From the NCBI GenBank assembly GCA_029168955.1, contig JAPDOI010000716.1, forward strand, positions 236,869-300,868: a DNA stretch of 64,000 nucleotides. Reading direction: 5' to 3'. Within the stretch, counting starts at the first letter, position 1. Every line of letters begins with the position of its first letter. Origin of the DNA: Aplectana chamaeleonis. Its lineage: Eukaryota > Nematoda > Chromadorea > Rhabditida > Cosmocercidae. The position numbers were made by a program, and so were the translations under genes. This document shows positions 19,623 through 31,885 of this stretch, in pieces. A model generated the notes under the pieces. The model was not told the origin of the DNA. It was given only the letters and a program-made list of their open reading frames with translations, and did not search any database.

Positions 19623-20428
19623 AAAAGTGCTTCGGGCTTCTGATGACGTCAGCGGGGCGTCGTGAAAAGTGCTTCGGGTCTCTGATGACGTCATCGGGAC
19701 GTCGTGAAAAGCGCTTCGGGCTTCTGAAGACGTCATCGGGACGTCGTGAAAAGTGCTTCGGGCTCCTGAGGACGTCATCACGACATCGTCAGAAGTGCTT
19801 CGGGCTTCTGATGACGTCATCGGTACGTCTTGAAAAGTGCTTCGGGCTTCTGATGACGTCATCGGGACGTCGTGAAAAGTGCTTCGGGCTTCTGAAGACG
19901 TCATCGGGACGTCGTGAAAAGTGCTTCGGGCTTATGATGACGTCATCGGGACGTCGTGAAAAGTGCTTCGGGCTCCTGAGGACGTCATCACGACATCGTC
20001 AGAAGTGCTTCGGGCTTCTGATGACGTCAGCGGGGCGTCGTGAAAAGTGCTTCGGGTCTCTGATGACGTCATCGGGACGTCGTGAAAAGTGCTTCGGGCT
20101 TCTGAAGACGTCATCGGGACGTCGTGAAAAGTGCTTCGGGCTCCTGAGGACGTCATCACGACATCGTCAGAAGTGCTTCGGGCTTCTGATGACGTCATCG
20201 GGACGTCTTGAAAAGTGCTTCGGGCTTCTGATGACGTCATCGGGACGTCGTGAAAAGTGCTTCGGGCTCCTGAGGACGTCATCACGACATCGTCAGAAGT
20301 GCTTCGGGCTTCTGATGACGTTATCGGGACGTCGTGAGAAGTGCTTCGGGCTCCTGATGACGTCATCAGGACGTCGTCAGAAGTGCTTCGGGCTGCTGAT
20401 TACGCCATCGGGACGTCTTGAAAAGTGC

Positions 20429-20630
20429 GGGACTATCCTAGACGGGGGGGCACTCAAGATTAAAGTCAGAAATGGAATGAACGACCGATCTGTAACGCTA
20501 TCAATCGAAGTATTTCTACAGAACTTCATCAACAACAATGATTGATAGCAGCATCGAACATCTTTGTCAGGTCTTCCATTCATTTTCACGAGCGAATCGT
20601 GGGTGCCCCCTCCCCGTCTATGATAGTCCC
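20429..20630. mobile_element. array-F spacer 2
   Basis: Near-identical to spacer 1; the right-hand duplication has lost one A. Confidence 0.8.
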
Positions 20631-21140
20631 AAAGTGCTTCGGGCTTCTGATGACGTCAGCGGGGCGTCGTGAAAAGTGCTTCGGGTCTCTGATGACGTCA
20701 TCGCGACGTCGTGAAAAGTGCTTCGGGCTTCTGAAGACGTGATCGGGACGTCGTGAAAAGTGCTTCGGGCTCGTGAGGACGTCATCACGACATCGTCAGA
20801 AGTGCTTCGGGCTTCTGATGACGTCAGCGGGGCGTCGTGAAAAGTGCTTCGGGCTTCTGGAGACGTCATCGGGACGTCGTGAAAAGTGCTTCGGAATTCT
20901 GATGACGTCATCGGGACGTCGTGAAAAGTGCTTCGGGCTTCTGATGACGTCATCGGGACGTCTTGAAAAGTGCTTCGGGCTTCTGATGACGTCATCGGGA
21001 CGTCGTGAAAAGTGCTTCGGGCTCCTGAGGACGTCATCACGACATCGTCAGAAGTGCTTCGGGCTTCTGATGACGTTATCGGGACGTCGTGAAAAGTGCT
21101 TCGGGCTCCTGATTACGCATCGGGACGTCTTGAAAAGTGC

Positions 21141-21346
21141 GGGACTATCCTAGACGGGGGGGGGCACTCAAGATTAAAGTCAGAAATGGAATGAACGACC
21201 GATCTGTAACGCTATCAATCGAAGTATTTCTACAGAACTTCATCAACAACAATGATTGATAGCAGCATCGAACATCTTTTGTCAGGTTTTCCATTCATTT
21301 TTACGAGCGAATCGCGGGTGCCCCCCTCCCCGTCTATGATAGTCCC
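21141..21346. mobile_element. array-F spacer 3
   Basis: Near-identical to spacer 1, with a longer G run and a T in TTTTTACGAGCG. Confidence 0.8.
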
Positions 21347-21690
21347 AAAAGTGCTTCGGGCTTCTGATGACGTCAGCGGGGCGTCGTGAAAAGTGCTTCG
21401 GGCTCCTGAGGACGTCATCACGACATCGTCAGAAGTGCTTCGGGCTTCTGATGACGTCATCGGGACGTCGTGAAAAGTGCTTCGGGCTTCTGATGACGTC
21501 ATCGGGACGTCGTGAAAAGTGCTTCGGGCTCCTGAGGACGTCATCACGACATCGTCAGAAGTGCTTCGGGCTTCTGATGACGTTATCGGGACGTCGTGAG
21601 AAGTGCTTCGGGCTCCTGATGACGTCATCAGGACGTCGTCAGAAGTGCTTCGGGCTGCTGATTACGCCATCGGGACGTCTTGAAAAGTGC

Positions 21691-21895
21691 GGGACTATCC
21701 TAGACGGGGGGGGCACTCAAGATTAAAGTCAGAAATGGAATGAACGACCGATCTGCAACGCTATCAATCGAAGTATTTCTACAGAACTTTATTAACAACA
21801 ATGATTGATAGCAGCATCGAACATCTTTTGTCAGGTTTTCCATTCATTTTCACGAGCGAATCGTGGGTGCCCCCCTCCCCGTCTATGATAGTCCC
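21691..21895. mobile_element. array-F spacer 4
   Basis: Near-identical to spacer 1; reads ACTTTATTAACAACAATG internally. Confidence 0.8.
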
Positions 21896-22239
21896 AAAAG
21901 TGCTTCGGGCTTCTGATGACGTCAGCGGGACGTCGTGAAAAGTGCTTCGGGCTTCTGATGACGTCATCGGGACGTCTTGAAAAGTGCTTCGGGCTTCTGA
22001 TGACGTCATCGGGACGTCGTGAAAAGTGCTTCGGGCTCCTGAGGACGTCATCACGACATCGTCAGAAGTGCTTCGGGCTTCTGATGACGTCAGCGGGGCG
22101 TCGTGAAAAGTGCTTCGGGCTTCTGATGACGTCATCGGGACGTCTTGAAAAGTGCTTCAGGCTTCTGATGAAGTCATCAGGACGTCGTCAGAAGTGCTTC
22201 GAGCTGCTGATTACGCCATCGGGACGTCTTGAAAAGTGC

Positions 22240-22446
22240 GGGACTATCCTAGACGGGGGGGGGGCACTCAAGATTAAAGTCAGAAATGGAATGAACGACC
22301 GATCTGTAACGCTATCAATCGAAGTATTTCTACAGAACTTCATTAACAACAATGATTGATAGCAGCATCGAACATCTTTTGTCAGGTCTTCCATTCATTT
22401 TCACGAGCGAATCGTGGGTGCCCCCCTCCCCGTCTATGATAGTCCC
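22240..22446. mobile_element. array-F spacer 5
   Basis: Near-identical to spacer 1; preceded by the GAGCTGCTGATTACGCC variant unit. Confidence 0.8.
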
Positions 22447-22832
22447 AAAAGTGCTTCGGGCTTCTGATGACGTCAGCGGGGCGTCGTGAAAAGTGCTTCG
22501 GGTCTCTGATGACGTCATCGGGGCGTCGTGAAAAGTGCTTCGGGTCTCTGATGACGTCATCGGGACGTCGTGAAAAGTGCTTCGGGCTTCTGAAGACGTC
22601 ATCGGGACGTCGTGAAAAGTGCTTCGGGCTCCTGAAGACGTCATCACGACATCGTCAGAAGTGCTTCGGGCTTCTGATGACGTCAGCGGGGCGTCGTGAA
22701 AAGTGCTTCGGGCTTCTGATGACGTCATCGGGACGTCTTGAAAAGTGCTTCAGGCTTCTGATGAAGTCATCAGGACGTCGTCAGAAGTGCTTCGAGCTGC
22801 TGATTACGCCATCGGGACGTCTTGAAAAGTGC

Positions 22833-23038
22833 GGGACTATCCTAGACGGGGGGGGGCACTCAAGATTAAAGTCAGAAATGGAATGAACGACCGATCTGTA
22901 ACGCTATCAATCGAAGTATTTCTACAGAACTTCAATAACAACAATGATTGATAGCAGCATCGAACATCTTTTGTCAGGTTTTCCATTCATTTTCACGAGC
23001 GAATCGTGGGTGCCCCCCTCCCCGTCTATGATAGTCCC
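22833..23038. mobile_element. array-F spacer 6
   Basis: Near-identical to spacer 1; internal TTCAATAACAACAATG. Confidence 0.8.
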
Positions 23039-23256
23039 AAAAGTGCTTCGGGCTTCTGATGACGTCAGCGGGACGTCGTGAAAAGTGCTTCGGGCTTCTG
23101 ATGACGTCATCGGGACGTCTTGAAAAGTGCTTCGGGCTTCTGATGACGTCATCGGGACGTAGTGAAAAGTGCTCCGGGCTCCTGAGGACGTCATCGCGAC
23201 ATCGTCAGAAGTGCTTCGAGCTGCTGATTACGCCATCGGGACGTCTTGAAAAGTGC

Positions 23257-23462
23257 GGGACTATCCTAGACGGGGGGGGGCACTCAAGATTAAAGTCAGA
23301 AATGGAATGAACGACCGATCTGTAACGCTATCAATCGAAGTATTTCTACAGAACTTCATTAACAACAATGATTGATAGCAGCATCGAACATCTTTTGTCA
23401 GGTTTTCCATTCATTTTCACGAGCGAATCGTGGGTGCCCCCCTCCCCGTCTATGATAGTCCC
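23257..23462. mobile_element. array-F spacer 7
   Basis: Near-identical to spacer 1; only a few array units separate it from spacers 6 and 8. Confidence 0.8.
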
Positions 23463-23638
23463 AAAAGTGCTTCGGGCTTCTGATGACGTCAGCGGGACGT
23501 CTTGAAAAGTGCTTCGGGCTTCTGATGACGTCATCGGGACGTCGTGAAAAGTGCTTCGGGCTCCTGATGACGTCATCAGGACGTCGTCAGAAGTGCTTCG
23601 GGCTGCTGATTACGCCATCGGGACGTCTTGAAAAGTGC

Positions 23639-23844
23639 GGGACTATCCTAGACGGGGGGGGGCACTCAAGATTAAAGTCAGAAATGGAATGAACGACCGA
23701 TCTGTAACGCTATCAATCGAAGTATTTCTACAGAACTTCATTAACAACAATGATTGATAGCAGCATCGAACATCTTTTGTCAGGTTTTCCATTCATTTTC
23801 ACGAGCGAATCGTGGGTGCCCCCCTCCCCGTCTATGATAGTCCC
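23639..23844. mobile_element. array-F spacer 8
   Basis: Near-identical to spacer 1. Confidence 0.8.
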
Positions 23845-24692
23845 AAAAGTGCTTCGGGCTTCTGATGACGTCAGCGGGGCGTCGTGAAAAGTGCTTCGGG
23901 TCTCTGATGACGTCATCGGGACGTCGTGAAAAGCGCTTCGGGCTTCTGAAGACGTCATCGGGACGTCGTGAAAAGTGCTTCGGGCTCCTGAGGACGTCAT
24001 CACGACATCGTCAGAAGTGCTTCGGGCTTCTGATGACGTCAGCGGGGCGTCGTGAAAAGTGCTTCGGGCTTCTGATGACGTCATCGGGACATCGTGAAAA
24101 GTGCTTCGGGCTCTTGATGACGTCATCGGGAGATCGTGAAAAATGCTTCGGGTCTCTGATGACGTCATCGGGACGTCGTGAAAAGTGCTTCGGGCTTCTG
24201 AAGACGTCATCGGGACGTCGTGAAAAGTGCTTCGGGATCCCGAGGACGTCATCACGACATCGTCAGAAGTGCTTCGGGCTTCTGATGACGTCATCGGGAC
24301 GTCGTGAAAAGTGCTTCGGGCTCCTCATGACGTCATCGGGACATCGTGAAAAGTGCTTCGGGCTCTTGATGACGTCATCGGGAGATCGTGAAAAATGCTT
24401 CGGGTCTCTGATGACGTCATCGGGACGTCGTGAAAAGTGCTTCGGGCTTCTGGAGACGTCATCGGGACGTCATGAAAAGTGCTTCGGGCTCCTGAGGACG
24501 TCATCGCGACATCGTCAGAAGTGCTTCGGGCTTCTGATGACGTCATCGGGGCGTCGTGAAAAGTGCTTCGGGCTTCTGATGACGTCATCGGGACGTCTTG
24601 AAAAGTGCTTCAGGCTTCTGATGAAGTCATCAGGACGTCGTCAGAAGTGCTTCGAGCTGCTGATTACGCCATCGGGACGTCTTGAAAAGTGC

Positions 24693-24897
24693 GGGACTAT
24701 CCTAGACGGGGGGGGCACTCAAGATTAAAGTCAGAAATGGAATGAACGACCGATCTGTAACGCTATCAATCGAAGTATTTCTACAGAACTTCATCAACAA
24801 CAATGATTGATAGCAGCATCGAACATCTTTTGTCAGGTCTTCCATTCATTTTCACGAGCGAATCGTGGGTGCCCCCCTCCCTGTCTATGATAGTCCC
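24693..24897. mobile_element. array-F spacer 9
   Basis: Near-identical to spacer 1; CCCTGTCTATG instead of CCCCGTCTATG near the right end. Units just after it show small deletions. Confidence 0.8.
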
Positions 24898-27118
24898 AAA
24901 AGTGCTTCGGGCTTCTGATGACGTCAGCGGGGCGTCGGAAAAGTGCTTGGTCTCTGATGACGTCATCGTGACGTCGTGAAAAGTGCTTCGGGCTTCTGAA
25001 GACGTCATCGGGACGTCGTGAAAAGTGCTTCAGCTCCTGAGGACGTCATCACGACATCGTCAGAAGTGCTTCGGGCTTCTGATGACGTCATCGGGACGTC
25101 GTGAAAGTGCTTCGGGCTCCTGAGGACGTCATCACGACATCGTCAGAAGTGCTTCGGGCTTCTGATGACGTCAGCGGGGCGTCGTGAAAAGTGCTTCGGG
25201 TCTCTGATGACGTCATCGTGACGTCGTGAAAAGTGCTTCGGGCTTCTGAAGACGTCATCGGGACGTCGTGAAAAGTGCTTCGGGCTCCTGAGGACGTCAT
25301 CACGACATCGTCAGAAGTGCTTCGGGCTTCTGAAGACGTCATCGGGACGTCGTGAAAAGTGCTTCGGGCTCCTGAGGACGTCATCACGACATCGTCAGAA
25401 GTGCTTCGGGCTTCTGATGACGTCAGCGGGGCGTCGTGAAAAGTGCTTCGGGCTCTTGATGACGTCATCGGGAGATCGTGAGAAATGCTTCGGGTTTCTG
25501 ATGACGTCATCGGGACATCGTGAAAAGTGCTTCGGGCTTTTGATGACGTCATCGGGAGATCGTGAAAAATGCTTCGGGTCTCTGATGACGTCATCGGGAC
25601 GTCGTGAAAAGTGCTTCGGGCTTCTGAAGACGTCATTGGGACGTCGTGAAAAGTGCTTCGGGCTCCTGAGGACGTCATCGCGACATCGTCAGAAGTGCTT
25701 CGGGCTTCTGATGACGTCAGCGGGGCGTCGTGAAAAGTGCTTCGGGCTTCTGATGAAGTCATCAGGACGTCGTCAGAAGTGCTTCGAGCTGCTGATTAAG
25801 CCATCGGGACGTCTTGAAAAGTGCTTCAGGCTTCTGATGAAGTCATCAGGACGTCGTCAGAAGTGCTTCGGGCTTCTGAAGACGTCATCGGGACGTCGTG
25901 AAAAGTGCTTCGGGCTCCTGAGGACGTCATCACGACATCGTCAGAAGTGCTTCGGGCTTCTGATGACGTCAGCGGGGCGTCGTGAAAAGTGCTTCGGGCT
26001 CTTGATGACGTCATCGGGAGATCGTGAGAAATGCTTCGGGTTTCTGATGACGTGATCTGGACATCGCGAAAAGTGCTTCGGGCTTCTGATGACGTCAGCG
26101 GGGCGTCGTGAAAAGTGCTTCGGGCTTCTGATGACGTCATCGGGACGTCATGAAAAGTGCTTCGGGCTTCTGAAGACGTCAGCGGGGCGTCGTGAAAAGT
26201 GCTTCGGGCTCTTGATGACGTCATCGGGAGATCGTGAGAAATGCTTCGGGTTTCTGATGACGTGATCTGGACATCGCGAAAAGTGCTTCGGGCTTCTGAT
26301 GACGTCATCGGGACATCGTGAAAAGTGCTTCGGGCTTTTGATGACGTCATCGGGAGATCGTGAAAAATGCTTCGGGTCTCTGATGACGTCATCGGGACGT
26401 CGTGAAAAGTGCTTCGGGCTTCTGAAGACGTCATCGGGACGTCGTGAAAAGTGCTTCGGGCTCCTGAGGACGTCATCGCGACATCGTCAGAAGTGCTTCG
26501 GGCTTCTGATGACGTCAGCGGGGCGTCGTGAAAAGTGCTTCGGGCTTCTGATGAAGTCATCAGGACGTCGTCAGAAGTGCTTCGAGCTGCTGATTAAGCC
26601 ATCGGGACGTCTTGAAAAGTGCTTCAGGCTTCTGATGAAGTCATCAGGACGTCGTCAGAAGTGCTTCGGGCTTCTGAAGACGTCATCGGGACGTCGTGAA
26701 AAGTGCTTCGGGCTCCTGAGGACGTCATCACGACATCGTCAGAAGTGCTTCGGGCTTCTGATGACGTCAGCGGGGCGTCGTGAAAAGTGCTTCGGGCTCT
26801 TGATGACGTCATCGGGAGATCGTGAGAAATGCTTCGGGGTTCTGATGACGTGATCTGGACATCGCGAAAAGTGCTTCGGGCTTCTGATGACGTCAGCGGG
26901 GCGTCGTGAAAAGTGCTTCGGGCTTCTGATGACGTCATTGGGACGTCGTGAAAAGTGCTTCGGGCTTCTGACGACGTCAGCGGGGCGTCGTGAAAAGTGC
27001 TTCGGGCTTCTGATGACGTCATCGGGACGTCATGAAAAGTGCTTCGGGCTTCTGAAGACGTCATCGGGACGTCGTGAAAAGTGGTTCGAGCTTCTGCTGA
27101 CGTCATCGGGACGTCGTG

Positions 27119-28232
27119 GAAACCCGGAGAGTGGGCGGGTGCTCGGGACCAATCGCTGGTCATTCGAGAAATTGTGCAGGACACCCCGTAGAGTGATTAG
27201 GAGTCCTGGACCCGTCACTGGTCATCCGGAAATTTGTGCAGGTTACCCAAAAGAATGAGCAAGAGTTTTGAGCTTTGCGCTAGTCGTCTGAGATAGTGTT
27301 CTGGATGCATCGGAATTTGCGCAGGAGTCTGAGAACGCCTTGCAAAAAATTTGTAAAAGTGTAAGTATTACAAGCATAGCAAGCAGAAAGTTTGAGATGG
27401 TATGTGAGTCATGTCAGGTCATGTTGCCAGGCTGCTCTTCTGTTTCGTAACGCGCTTAATCTATTCACCCGAACCCATTTTGAGTGCTCGCTCATTCTTC
27501 TTCACCAGCCTACTGTTTTTTCCTGCAATAAATGGTACTTGCTTATCAGCATCTAAGTTCAAAAACAAATTGTTAGAGCTATCTCCATTCGCAGCTCAGC
27601 AGAGCTTTTTCATATCAAATTCATGGAATCGAAGCGGCTGTTCTGCGAAGGAATGGGGCGGAGGAAACGAAATAATGAGTATGGAAAACTGCTTTGTTCC
27701 ACTAATGTGAAAGTGTCCAAATGGAATGGAAGGTAGTTTCTGACTGTGCTGGTTTTAAGTTAGTTTCATTCGCAAGCGAAGAACTGCGGGCAGATACTGC
27801 ATCCGGCTGTAGGCCAGCAGGCTTTCATGATTATCGACCGGGCTGGCTACGTCTGAGCGACCAACTATCACCGGGGCCTAAGGCCCCTGTCAGAGTTGGT
27901 TGAGAGAATCACCGTGGCCGACCCGTTCGATACGAATGAAAAACATGAAGGTTGCAAATAACACCCGGTGTAGCCAGCTGTGGCTGACGCGATCAACATG
28001 AATGAATTATGTAAAACGATATCATGGATATCACTCATTTATTAGCTTATATCATGTGAACATCGGTCGCGCAAGCCACATCAGGTGATTTTTCTGAGAT
28101 AGTTTTATAACAGGTTGGGTCATTGATTCTTGTGATCACAGAAAGAGGACTGATCTAACGGGGAGATGAAGAGGTTTTTGTTCGAAATTCTTGCATGGGA
28201 TATTACTGCGTAATATCAAGAAAAAGTGAACA
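27119..28232. other. mostly unassigned sequence with decayed array edge and one stem-loop
   Basis: 27,119-27,380 has scattered GTGCAGG pieces, probably a decayed array. A frame of 99 codons at 27,411-27,710 (plus) is not recognised and lacks supporting features. A strong stem GGGGCC / GGCCCC with TAA loop, extended by CCAACT / AGTTGG, lies at 27,859-27,900, and AGCCAGCTGTGGCT at about 27,973. I see no convincing gene. Confidence 0.4.
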
Positions 28233-28666
28233 ATTCTGTAAATAAGAGGTCTCCCAAAGTGGTTTGGTTCGTGTTACAAACGTTTCAACAAAAAGGGAAC
28301 AATAGGAAGTGGAATGAGGAGAGTGTACAAAAATGAACAATATCCTCTAAAACTCTTTTCTTTGTCGAAACTTCTAAACAGCGGAAACAAACCGTTGCGG
28401 TTCTCTATGAGGAAGCGCTTTTGGCTGCATAAAGGACTTTGATTATGTGAGTGCCGATAAAATATTTATATATCGCTTCCTCATACAGAATCGCAACGGT
28501 TTGTTTCCGCTGTTCAGAAGTTTCAACCAAGAAAAGAGTTTTTAGAGGATATTGTTCATTTTTTGTACACTCTCCTCATTCCACTTCCCTATTGTTCCCT
28601 TTTTGTTGAAACGTTTGTAACGCGAACCAAACCACTTTTGCTTGGGAGACCCCTTTTTTACAGAAT
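28233..28666. mobile_element. long foldback element
   Basis: Arms of about 165-190 bp (left from ATTCTGTAAATAAGAGGTCT, right ending with its near complement) pair almost completely around a spacer of roughly 80 bp near 28,400-28,480. Includes TTCCGCTGTTCAGAAGTTTC. No coding capacity. Confidence 0.8.
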
Positions 28667-28855
28667 CAGTCATTGTTTTCTTAGACTCCATATAAACACC
28701 TTGCTCTCTAGGTTGGTGTACTTTAAACGTCCGGCTCGGAAGAGGACGCTGTGCGGGATTTATGTACTTGACCGCGGCGCGTAATCGTTACATGCGCACC
28801 ATCGATAAGAAGGCGTCGAAGGGTGTGCTGAAGTGTCGGTTGACTATGTGAGACC
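28667..28855 (+). other. leader of array E (copy 1)
   Basis: TTTTCTTAGACTCCATATAA through GTGCTGAAGTGTCGGTTGAC; nearly identical to 33,236-33,410, also directly left of array E. CATATAAAC could act as a weak TATA element. Confidence 0.6.
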
Positions 28856-29620
28856 CCAGTAGGGGTGTGCAGGACGCCGTAGAATGTATACAGGGCCTCA
28901 GTAGGAGTATGCAGGACATCATCGAAGGTGTGCAGGACCTCAGTAGGAGTGTGCAGGACATCATGGGACGTGTGCAGGACCGTAATAGGAGTGGGCAGCA
29001 CATCATGGGCCGTGTGCAGGACCCCACTAGGGGTGTGCAGGACGTCGTAGAATGTGTGCAGCACCTCAGTAGAAGTGTGCAGGACATCATGGAACGTGTG
29101 CAAGACCTTAGTAGGAGTGTGCAGGACATTAGGGGAGCTGCGCAGGACCTCAGTAGGAGTGTGCAGGACATCATGGAACGTGTGCAGGACCGTAGTAGGA
29201 GTGGGCAGGACATCATGGGACGTGTGCAGGACCCAAGTAGGAGTGTGCAGGACGTCGTAGAATGTGTGCAGGACCTCAGTAGGAGTGTGCAGGACATCAT
29301 GGGACCTGTGCAGGACCTCTGTAGGAGCGTGCAGGACATCATGGGACCTGTGCAGGACCTCAGTAGGAGTGTGCAGGACATCATGGGACCTGTGCAAGAC
29401 CTCAAAAGGCGTGTGCAGGACATCATTGAACGTGTGCAAGACCGTGGTAGGAGTGGGCAGGACATCATGGGACGTGTGCAGGACCCCAGTAGGGGTGTGC
29501 AGGATGTGGTAGAATGTGTGCAGGACCTCAGTAGGAGTGTGCAGGACATCATGGAACGTTTGCAGGACCTTAGAGTGAGTGTGCAGAACATCAAAGGACG
29601 TGCGCAGGACCTCAGTTTAA
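28856..29620 (+). repeat. 42-bp minisatellite family E (copy 1)
   Basis: Halves GTGCAGGACCTCAGTAGGAG plus T and GTGCAGGACATCATGGAACG plus T. Homologous to family D half for half. The right edge decays into GTCCAGGATACCGTATGCAA. Confidence 0.95.
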
Positions 29621-29639
29621 TGTCCAGGATACCGTATGC

Positions 29640-29990
29640 AAGTCATGCCTCCGAATCAACAAGAGCGATAGGCAAGTGCGCCAGAACAAGGCTATCGTAA
29701 TCTCACTCGAGTTGGCTCTAAAATTTTCTAAGTTCTGACTGCGAATTCGCTACATCTTCACTACCGGTGGTGTTGTTTTTCTGCTTTGTAGTCCAGGCAG
29801 ATCCTCAACTGCTGAACTCTGAAGAAGGATTGTGTGTGTATCAAGACACACCGCTCTTCGCTTCTTTTATACTTTATCATTGATCAATTGGGTATCATCA
29901 AATTTGTTTACGAGAGCCGAATAACATCATTCCTAAGATTACGGTTGTCCTCTTCTGGCGCACTTAACTATCGTTCGCGCTGGAAATCAA
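29640..29990 (-). promoter_or_regulatory. family-2 promoter module
   Basis: Minus-strand TATA at 29,864-29,871 and initiator A at 29,841 (TGATAC), 30 bp apart. Bounded by GATAGGCAAGTGCGCCAGA (29,669) and TCTGGCGCACTTAACTATCG (29,954). Confidence 0.7.
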
Positions 29991-30806
29991 TTTCCACTTT
30001 TCAGGCTCAATTTCATGATTGAGCCCGGTAGACCACACTGGTAAACTTTGGCGCGTCAAAAACGTTGGACGATGAGGTTGGAAGGCGTCAAAGGTTAATA
30101 TCCGCCACCAATTTTCACCAGTCATCTAGCACTTTTTCCTAGAATGTTGGTGCGACCGTAAGACAACAGGAAAATTAGTTACGGCACGAACTCCACATGC
30201 AGAAAAACTCCGAAAATGATTTCGGCGCGAAATTCAAATTCGTATTTAGAATGTGTTCCGATTGACGTTTCTTTACAAATGAAGGTTTTTTATGGGCCCC
30301 TTCAACATTTTCGTTCACTAGAGGGGCCAAGCTACGCAAAAACATGAAAAAATAATATACGGTTTTCTGCGCGTAGGATGCCTTTAACTAACGTTCTTGT
30401 TCCGAATCAGACATATGGGCCGGCGCAGACGAGCCACATCAGCATGAACCGGTGAAGCTTGGCTAGAGCGGCTGACCCTGGGTCTATCCTAGACGTGGTG
30501 GGGCCACCCAAGATTTACTGGGACATGTGCAGGACTTCAGTAGAGATTTGCGGAACGTCGTATAATTTGTGCATAACCTCGGAGTCAAAACACGTCACAA
30601 ATGGTCTCCGGCATGAAAATGATAAAAAACTAATTATCAGCCTACACTGTTGAATTGTTGGTTGCCTCATAGGATAGAAATAAGGTGAACAAATGTTGTC
30701 CTCTTTATCTCAGTGAAGCTTTCATTAAGGGTACTAGACCTTCCGTTATTTAATGAACATCACAAAAACAAAGTGTTACAGATGGTTCAATGGCTATTCT
30801 CAGAAA
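29991..30806. other. mixed repeat fragments
   Basis: Contains a stem GGCTCAAT / ATTGAGCC (30,004-30,025), an outer inverted end AACGTTCTTGTTCCGAATCA (30,390), a segment shared with 35,213-35,290, a partial GGGGCCACCCAAGATTTAC TIR (30,503) and a few E-like repeats (30,520-30,560). No gene seen. Confidence 0.5.
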
Positions 30807-31250
30807 AATTGTGGTGCGCGCGAAGCGCGCACCAGGATTTGGTTTTGATCTCTTCCCGCGCGGATGCCCTACAATGAGATCACCTATTCATACCGTCACC
30901 AGAGGTATGAGTTGTACACCATTCGAGGCGCGGCAAGAAGTTACATATGTGTGCAACTTTTCATCCTAACTGGTCCCCGCTTTCTAAAGTTATGTCCTGT
31001 CAAAGTACGCAAAAACGTTCTCCACCACCGCTTCCGCCTCCGCCTCCACCTCCGTCCGTCGAAAACCATTTTTTTGGAAGGCGTGGACCAAATCGCTTGA
31101 AAATTTGTGACTAGAGGTAATCGGCCATGGGAATGACGAAAATAGTTGGCAGAACTCACCATAATGACTTCTGGGCCCCTAACGGACGATTCGAACTCGG
31201 AAACCGGCCTCTCAAGATTAGTTTATGAAAATGATGGGGTTTTTCGTTAT
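30807..31250 (+). mobile_element. GAA-hairpin element, short-tract copy
   Basis: AATTGTGGTG, perfect hairpin TGGTGCGCGC / loop GAA (30,812-30,834), then a body collinear with 16,830-18,077. Where the other copy has 840 bp of CCGCCT, this one has about 25 bp (CTTCCGCCTCCGCCTCCACC). Confidence 0.75.
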
Positions 31251-31885
31251 CAGTCACTAGCGGCGTCGGCCGGCTGACGCCGGCCTCTGCCGCTGGGGTC
31301 CGGCTACGCCGGCCCATTTGCCGGCTTCTCCGACATCTTGAGTATAAGGCGAATGAATCGAAATCCGCTGATTCTATGTGAAATGGCGTACAAAAGATCT
31401 CGCGTTTGCCGGCTATCGCATGCCTCTGTCGCGGGAATCCAGTTGCGCCGGCCCATGAGCTGGTTTCGACGACAACACTCGAGCAATCAGAAATTACAAA
31501 GCATTTCAAACCTTGCAAACCCTGCTAAACTCCTTTCTAATGCAGTTGCACACCGACCCTTCTTAAGTTTTAGGAGGTCCTAAAGTGGTAGTTCATTTAT
31601 AATCATTTCTGTCATGATAAAGACAACCGCTGTTTGAGATTTAGTAAATGCCTCCATGACCAACCGACACCCTTCTACCTATACTGCCAAATGAAGTGTA
31701 ATGATGTTTGTGTTCTCTGGATGCATATTTTGATTAACTCACATTTCCATCGTATATAAACCCGATTTAGAAAGGTTGGTGCATATAAACAGCTAAGCAG
31801 TTTAAATGAGTGGTTGGGGGAGGGGACGTGAAGAAAGGGGTGGTATACACTCTCTTATAGACACACAAAACGATTTTAAAGTTCT
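31250..31885. other. GC-rich stem-loops then unassigned sequence
   Basis: 31,258-31,320 has nested stems (GGCCGGC / GCCGGCC and AGCGGC / GCCGCT). Frames near 31,300-31,580 are not recognised. 31,585-31,885 is AT-rich with TATATAAAC at 31,754 but nothing else I can support. Confidence 0.4.

Larger units (their letters stand above)
18455..27118 (+). repeat. 42-bp minisatellite family F with higher-order repeats
   Basis: Unit: GCTTCGGGCTTCTGATGACG plus T, then CATCGGGACGTCGTGAAAAG plus T. About 160 units by length after removing the spacers. A common variant is CTGAGGACGTCATCACGACA. Most units carry ATGACGTCAT. Nine ~205-bp spacers split the array between 19.4 and 24.9 kb. The 25.4-26.9 kb part repeats in blocks of several hundred bp. 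Open frames such as LLMTSSGRREKCFG follow from the period. Confidence 0.95.

Noticed and set aside
18455..27118. CRISPR-like array (regular repeats and spacers)
   Set aside because: Repeats are directly adjacent 42-bp units without unique spacers; the nine large spacers are copies of one transposon; the context is eukaryotic.
18455..27118. Hammerhead ribozyme in each F unit (CTGATGA followed by GAAA, with a TTCG-loop stem after it)
   Set aside because: There is no stem I and no GUH cleavage site between the TTCG stem and the next CTGATGA, and CTGATGA merges with the ATGACGTCAT palindrome. A covariance-model search would settle it.
27411..27903. Two plus-strand ORFs (99 and 60 codons) as host genes
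   Set aside because: No recognised motif, promoter or second copy; within chance for this length.
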